Below the pieces are notes generated by a model that saw only the letters and a program-made list of their open reading frames with translations, did no database searches and was not told the origin of the DNA. The position numbers were made by a program, and so were the translations under genes. DNA of 64,000 nucleotides from Curtobacterium sp. MMLR14_010 (GTDB lineage Bacteria; Actinomycetota; Actinomycetes; Actinomycetales; Microbacteriaceae), in contig NZ_MJGV01000057.1 of NCBI RefSeq assembly GCF_001865015.1, positions 87,109 through 151,108 on the forward strand. Direction: 5' to 3'. Shown here one piece after another: positions 61,358 through 64,000 of this stretch (positions are counted from its first letter, which is position 1; each line of letters begins with the position of its first letter).

Positions 61358-62947
61358 ATGACCAACCCCATCGAAGACATCCGTTTCTCCGACCTCGGCG
61401 TCCCCGCCCCCATGGTCGACGTGCTCGTCAGCCAGGGCAAGGAGAACGCCTTCCCGATCCAGGCGGACACGCTCCCCGACTCCCTCAAGGGCAAGGACGT
61501 GCTCGGCCGCGGTCGCACCGGCTCCGGCAAGACCATCGCATTCGCGATCCCCCTCGTCGCCCGTCTCGCGGCGAACCCGCAGAAGCGCCGCCCGGGCCGC
61601 CCCCGCGCCCTGGTGCTCGCCCCGACCCGTGAGCTCGCGACGCAGATCGACGCCGTGCTCGCCCCCCTCGCCAAGGCGATGGGCCTCACCACCACGACGA
61701 TCTTCGGCGGCGTCTCGCAGGGCCGTCAGGTCGAGGCCCTCCGCAGCGGCGTCGACATCGTCGTCGCCTGCCCCGGCCGCCTCGCCGACCTCATGCAGCA
61801 GGGCCACGCCCACCTCGACGCGATCGACGTCACCGTCCTCGACGAGGCCGACCACATGGCCGACATGGGCTTCCTGCCCGGTGTGACCAAGATCATGCAG
61901 GCCACGCCGGAGCGCGGGCAGCGCATGCTCTTCTCCGCCACGCTCGACAACGGCGTGGACAAGCTCGTCAAGAAGTTCCTGCACAACCCGGTGATGCACT
62001 CCGTCGACGACGAGTCCAGCCCCGTCGAGGCGATGACCCACCACGTGTTCGAGGTCGCCGACGCCGACGGCAAGAAGGACCTCGTCCAGACCCTCGCCTC
62101 GGGCACCGGTCGTCGCATCCTCTTCATGCGCACGAAGCACCACGCCAAGCGCCTGGCGAAGCAGCTCTCCTCGCAGGGCATCCCCGCGGTGGACCTGCAG
62201 GGCAACCTGTCGCAGGGTGCTCGTGAGCGCAACCTCGCCAAGTTCTCCGCCGGTGAGGCCCTCGTCCTCGTCGCCACCGACGTCGCCGCCCGCGGTGTGC
62301 ACGTCGACAACGTCGAGCTCGTCGTGCACGTCGACCCGCCGACCGAGCACAAGGCGTACCTGCACCGCTCGGGCCGCACCGCCCGTGCCGGTTCGTCCGG
62401 TGACGTCGTCACCGTGGTGATGCCCGCCGAGCGTCGCGACGTCGCGCAGATGATGCGCAAGGCCGCGATCTCCGTCGCACCGCAGCAGGTCACCCCGCGG
62501 TCCGCGCCGGTGCTCGAGCTCGTCGGCGAGATCGCCCCGATCCGCCACGTGGCCGAGGCGCCCGTCCAGCAGCAGCAGCCGCAGCGCCGTCAGCAGTCCT
62601 CCGCCGCCGGCTCGTCGTCCGCCGGTCGCGGTCGTGGCCGCGGTGGCCGCACCGGAGGCTCGGCTCCGGCCGCGCAGTCCAGCTCGGCCGGCAACGGCTC
62701 GGGTTCGGGTCGTCGCGGCGGTCGTGCCGCCGAGGGCGCGTCCGCCTCGTCCGCCGGCTCGACCGGCCAGCGTCGTTCCGGTGGCGCCCCCCGTCGCGCC
62801 GGCAGTGACTCGCCTCGCGGCGGCTCGGCGCAGGTCTGGTCCTCCGACGGTGGCTACGCCCCCGGTCGCGCAGCCGGCACCGAGTCCAGCGGCAACCGTC
62901 GTGGTGGCTCGCGCCGCGCCTCCCGTCCGGCCGGCACCGGACGCTGA
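61358..62947 (+). CDS. DEAD-box ATP-dependent RNA helicase with RGG-type tail
   Basis: 529 aa. The Q motif region (FPIQADTLPDSLKGKD) leads to Walker A RTGSGKT at residues 53-59, DEAD at 162-165 and SAT at 193-195. The second RecA domain has ATDVAARGVHVDNVE and HRSGRTARAG. After about residue 430 the protein becomes Arg/Gly/Ser-rich and disordered (GRGRGRGGRTGGSAPAAQ), a tail that binds RNA non-specifically in cold-shock helicases. AAAGG precedes the ATG. The long structured leader suggests post-transcriptional control. Confidence 0.95.
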   Translation: MTNPIEDIRFSDLGVPAPMVDVLVSQGKENAFPIQADTLPDSLKGKDVLGRGRTGSGKTIAFAIPLVARLAANPQKRRPGRPRALVLAPTRELATQIDAVLAPLAKAMGLTTTTIFGGVSQGRQVEALRSGVDIVVACPGRLADLMQQGHAHLDAIDVTVLDEADHMADMGFLPGVTKIMQATPERGQRMLFSATLDNGVDKLVKKFLHNPVMHSVDDESSPVEAMTHHVFEVADADGKKDLVQTLASGTGRRILFMRTKHHAKRLAKQLSSQGIPAVDLQGNLSQGARERNLAKFSAGEALVLVATDVAARGVHVDNVELVVHVDPPTEHKAYLHRSGRTARAGSSGDVVTVVMPAERRDVAQMMRKAAISVAPQQVTPRSAPVLELVGEIAPIRHVAEAPVQQQQPQRRQQSSAAGSSSAGRGRGRGGRTGGSAPAAQSSSAGNGSGSGRRGGRAAEGASASSAGSTGQRRSGGAPRRAGSDSPRGGSAQVWSSDGGYAPGRAAGTESSGNRRGGSRRASRPAGTGR

Positions 62948-63075
62948 CCGACCGCTCTGACGGAACCTGGACGGGCCCTGCGAACGAATGTCCGCAGAGC
63001 GCGTACGGTTCTGGTCATCGGAGGGCGCGAGAGCGACCACCGGTGGTTTTGTCCGACGACGGAAGGGGCCGCCAC

Positions 63076-63276
63076 ATGGCAGGCATCGACGACATCAAGA
63101 ACGCCGCTGAGAAAGCGGCCGGCAAGGTCAAGGAAGCCGTCGGCAACACGACGGACAACGACCGGCTGAAGGCCGAGGGTCAGACCGACCAGGCCAAGGC
63201 CTCGACCAAGCAGGGTGCGACCGACGTCAAGGACGCCGCGCACGGCGTGGCCGACAGCTTCAAGAACGACAAGTAG
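63076..63276 (+). CDS. CsbD-like small stress protein
   Basis: 66 aa. MAGIDDIKNAAEKAAGKVKE and the following DRLKAEGQTDQAKASTKQGA match the CsbD family: small, Lys/Ala/Glu-rich, intrinsically flexible proteins induced by general stress in other bacteria. GGAAGGGG precedes the ATG. It is followed by a strong terminator. Confidence 0.92.
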   Translation: MAGIDDIKNAAEKAAGKVKEAVGNTTDNDRLKAEGQTDQAKASTKQGATDVKDAAHGVADSFKNDK

Positions 63277-63306
63277 GACCAAGCCGGTCTCGACAGACCG
63301 CGCTGC

Positions 63307-63339
63307 GAAGCCCCCGGGACCATCGGTCCCGGGGGCTTC
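63307..63339. terminator. Bidirectional terminator between CsbD-like and Nudix-like genes
   Basis: GAAGCCCCCGGGACC (63307-63321) and its exact complement (63325-63339) form a 15-bp stem with a 3-nt loop between two convergent genes. It probably terminates both. Confidence 0.8.
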
Positions 63340-63357
63340 GTCGTGCGCAGTGCGGTG

Positions 63358-63906
63358 CTAGAGCAGGGCGCCGACCGAGGCGAGCCCGGCGCGCATGAGG
63401 GCGCCGCGGCCGCCCTCCATCTCCTCGGAGACGGCGATCGAGGCGGCCTCCATCGGGCTCATCCACGTCAGCTCGAGGGCGTCCTGCCGCGGCTCGCAGG
63501 TCCCGGTGACGGGCACGACGTAGGCCAGGGAGATCGCGTGCTGGCGCTCGTCCGTGTAGACCGAGGCACCGGGGAGCGGGAAGTACTCCGCCACGGTGAA
63601 CGGCGCCGGGTTCGAGGGCAGCTGCGGGAACGCCATCGGCCCGAGGTCCTTCTCGAGGTGCCGGAACAGCGCGGTGCGGATCGACTCGCCGAACATGACA
63701 CGTCCAGACACGAGCGTGCGGGCGATCGACCCGCTCGGGGCCACGCGGAGCAGCACGCCGACCTCGGTCACGACACCGAGTCCGTCGGTGCGCACGGGGA
63801 TGGCTTCGACGTAGCAGATCGGCAGGCGACGGCGGACCATCGCGAGCTCCTCGTCGGACAGCCAGCCGGAGTCGGGGTCGGGATCGGGGGTGCGCGTCGA
63901 GGCCAT
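63358..63906 (-). CDS. DUF4916 / Nudix-like protein
   Basis: 182 aa. The segment SGRVMFGESIRTALFRHLEK resembles a degenerate Nudix box (the REUXEE Glu residues are incomplete), flanked by VVTEVGVLLRVAPSGSIART and AEYFPLPGASVYTDERQHAI. DUF4916 proteins of actinobacteria have this layout. Hydrolase activity is doubtful with the altered box. Start is the ATG giving MASTRTPDPDPDSG. Confidence 0.82.
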   Translation of the reverse strand: MASTRTPDPDPDSGWLSDEELAMVRRRLPICYVEAIPVRTDGLGVVTEVGVLLRVAPSGSIARTLVSGRVMFGESIRTALFRHLEKDLGPMAFPQLPSNPAPFTVAEYFPLPGASVYTDERQHAISLAYVVPVTGTCEPRQDALELTWMSPMEAASIAVSEEMEGGRGALMRAGLASVGALL

Positions 63907-64000
63907 GCTCCGTGTCTACCAGGCGGCGGGGCGAAGCAGGTGGAACGGCGCGAGGTGGTGGAGGGACCAGACGACGGACGGGAGGCTCCCCACCAGCTGG
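63907..64000. other. Window end, no gene recognised
   Basis: 94 nt upstream of the Nudix-like gene. It contains GACGGGAGGCTCCC, a variant of the dispersed GGAGGC motif, and no coding region that I can support. Confidence 0.4.

Overview
The window is GC-rich (roughly 70% by eye). It carries an actinobacterial set of housekeeping genes with Microbacteriaceae character: short LID-less adenylate kinase, EF-Tu/EF-G/S7/S12 followed by the S10 superoperon, an rpoB start of the type [12 protein letters not shown], and DUF1684, DUF427 and CGNR-type proteins. The best guess is a Curtobacterium-like member of the Microbacteriaceae. That is inference from gene content, because the window holds no rRNA or tRNA. 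Most of the first 48 kb is transcribed on the minus strand.

Region 1 (1-23 kb) is the translation supercluster. Read in transcription order from the right it runs rpsL-rpsG-fusA-tuf, then two intruding genes (a type IB topoisomerase and an orphan DarT-like DNA ADP-ribosyltransferase). It continues rpsJ-rplC-D-W-B-rpsS-rplV-rpsC-rplP-rpmC-rpsQ-rplN-X-E-rpsH-rplF-R-rpsE-rpmD-rplO-secY-adk-map. A divergent LytR-CpsA-Psr cell-wall ligase gene follows, then infA-rpmJ-rpsM-rpsK-rpoA (cut by the window edge). Sigma-70-like promoters are visible upstream of rpsL and infA. Strong hairpins sit at several internal junctions, so the cluster is probably several transcription units. S5, S3 and L29 carry unusual low-complexity extensions.

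Region 2 (23-38 kb) holds two membrane proteins of unknown function and a complete type IV pilus locus of Gram-positive style: pilB-pilT-pilC, the major pilin, three minor pilins, prepilin peptidase, then pilM-pilN-pilO. No secretin (PilQ/PilP) is present, as expected in a monoderm. Intrinsic terminator-like hairpins flank pilA and would let the major pilin be expressed at its own level. A VOC-fold protein and a secreted Ig-like repeat protein follow on the plus strand.

Region 3 (39.7-47.5 kb) is rpoB-rpoC with a good promoter and an untranslated leader of about 240 nt.

Region 4 (47.6-64 kb) is accessory and housekeeping. It contains a PH-like membrane protein, a NarL-type two-component system with a membrane partner, a spermidine-synthase-like protein and a Gln/Tyr/Gly-rich membrane protein. 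It also contains a TPR protein overlapping a SprT-like metallopeptidase, a CGNR regulator, a lipoprotein, an Nramp Mn/Fe transporter with repeated operator-like half sites, DUF427 and a ComB-like protein. The remainder is a GNAT acetyltransferase, an SRPBCC-like protein, DUF1684, a YtrA-type GntR regulator, a GH114-like lipoprotein, a DEAD-box helicase with a long structured leader, a CsbD-like stress protein and a Nudix-like protein. Five exact copies of a 13-bp motif, plus variants across the window, cluster here both inside and between genes.
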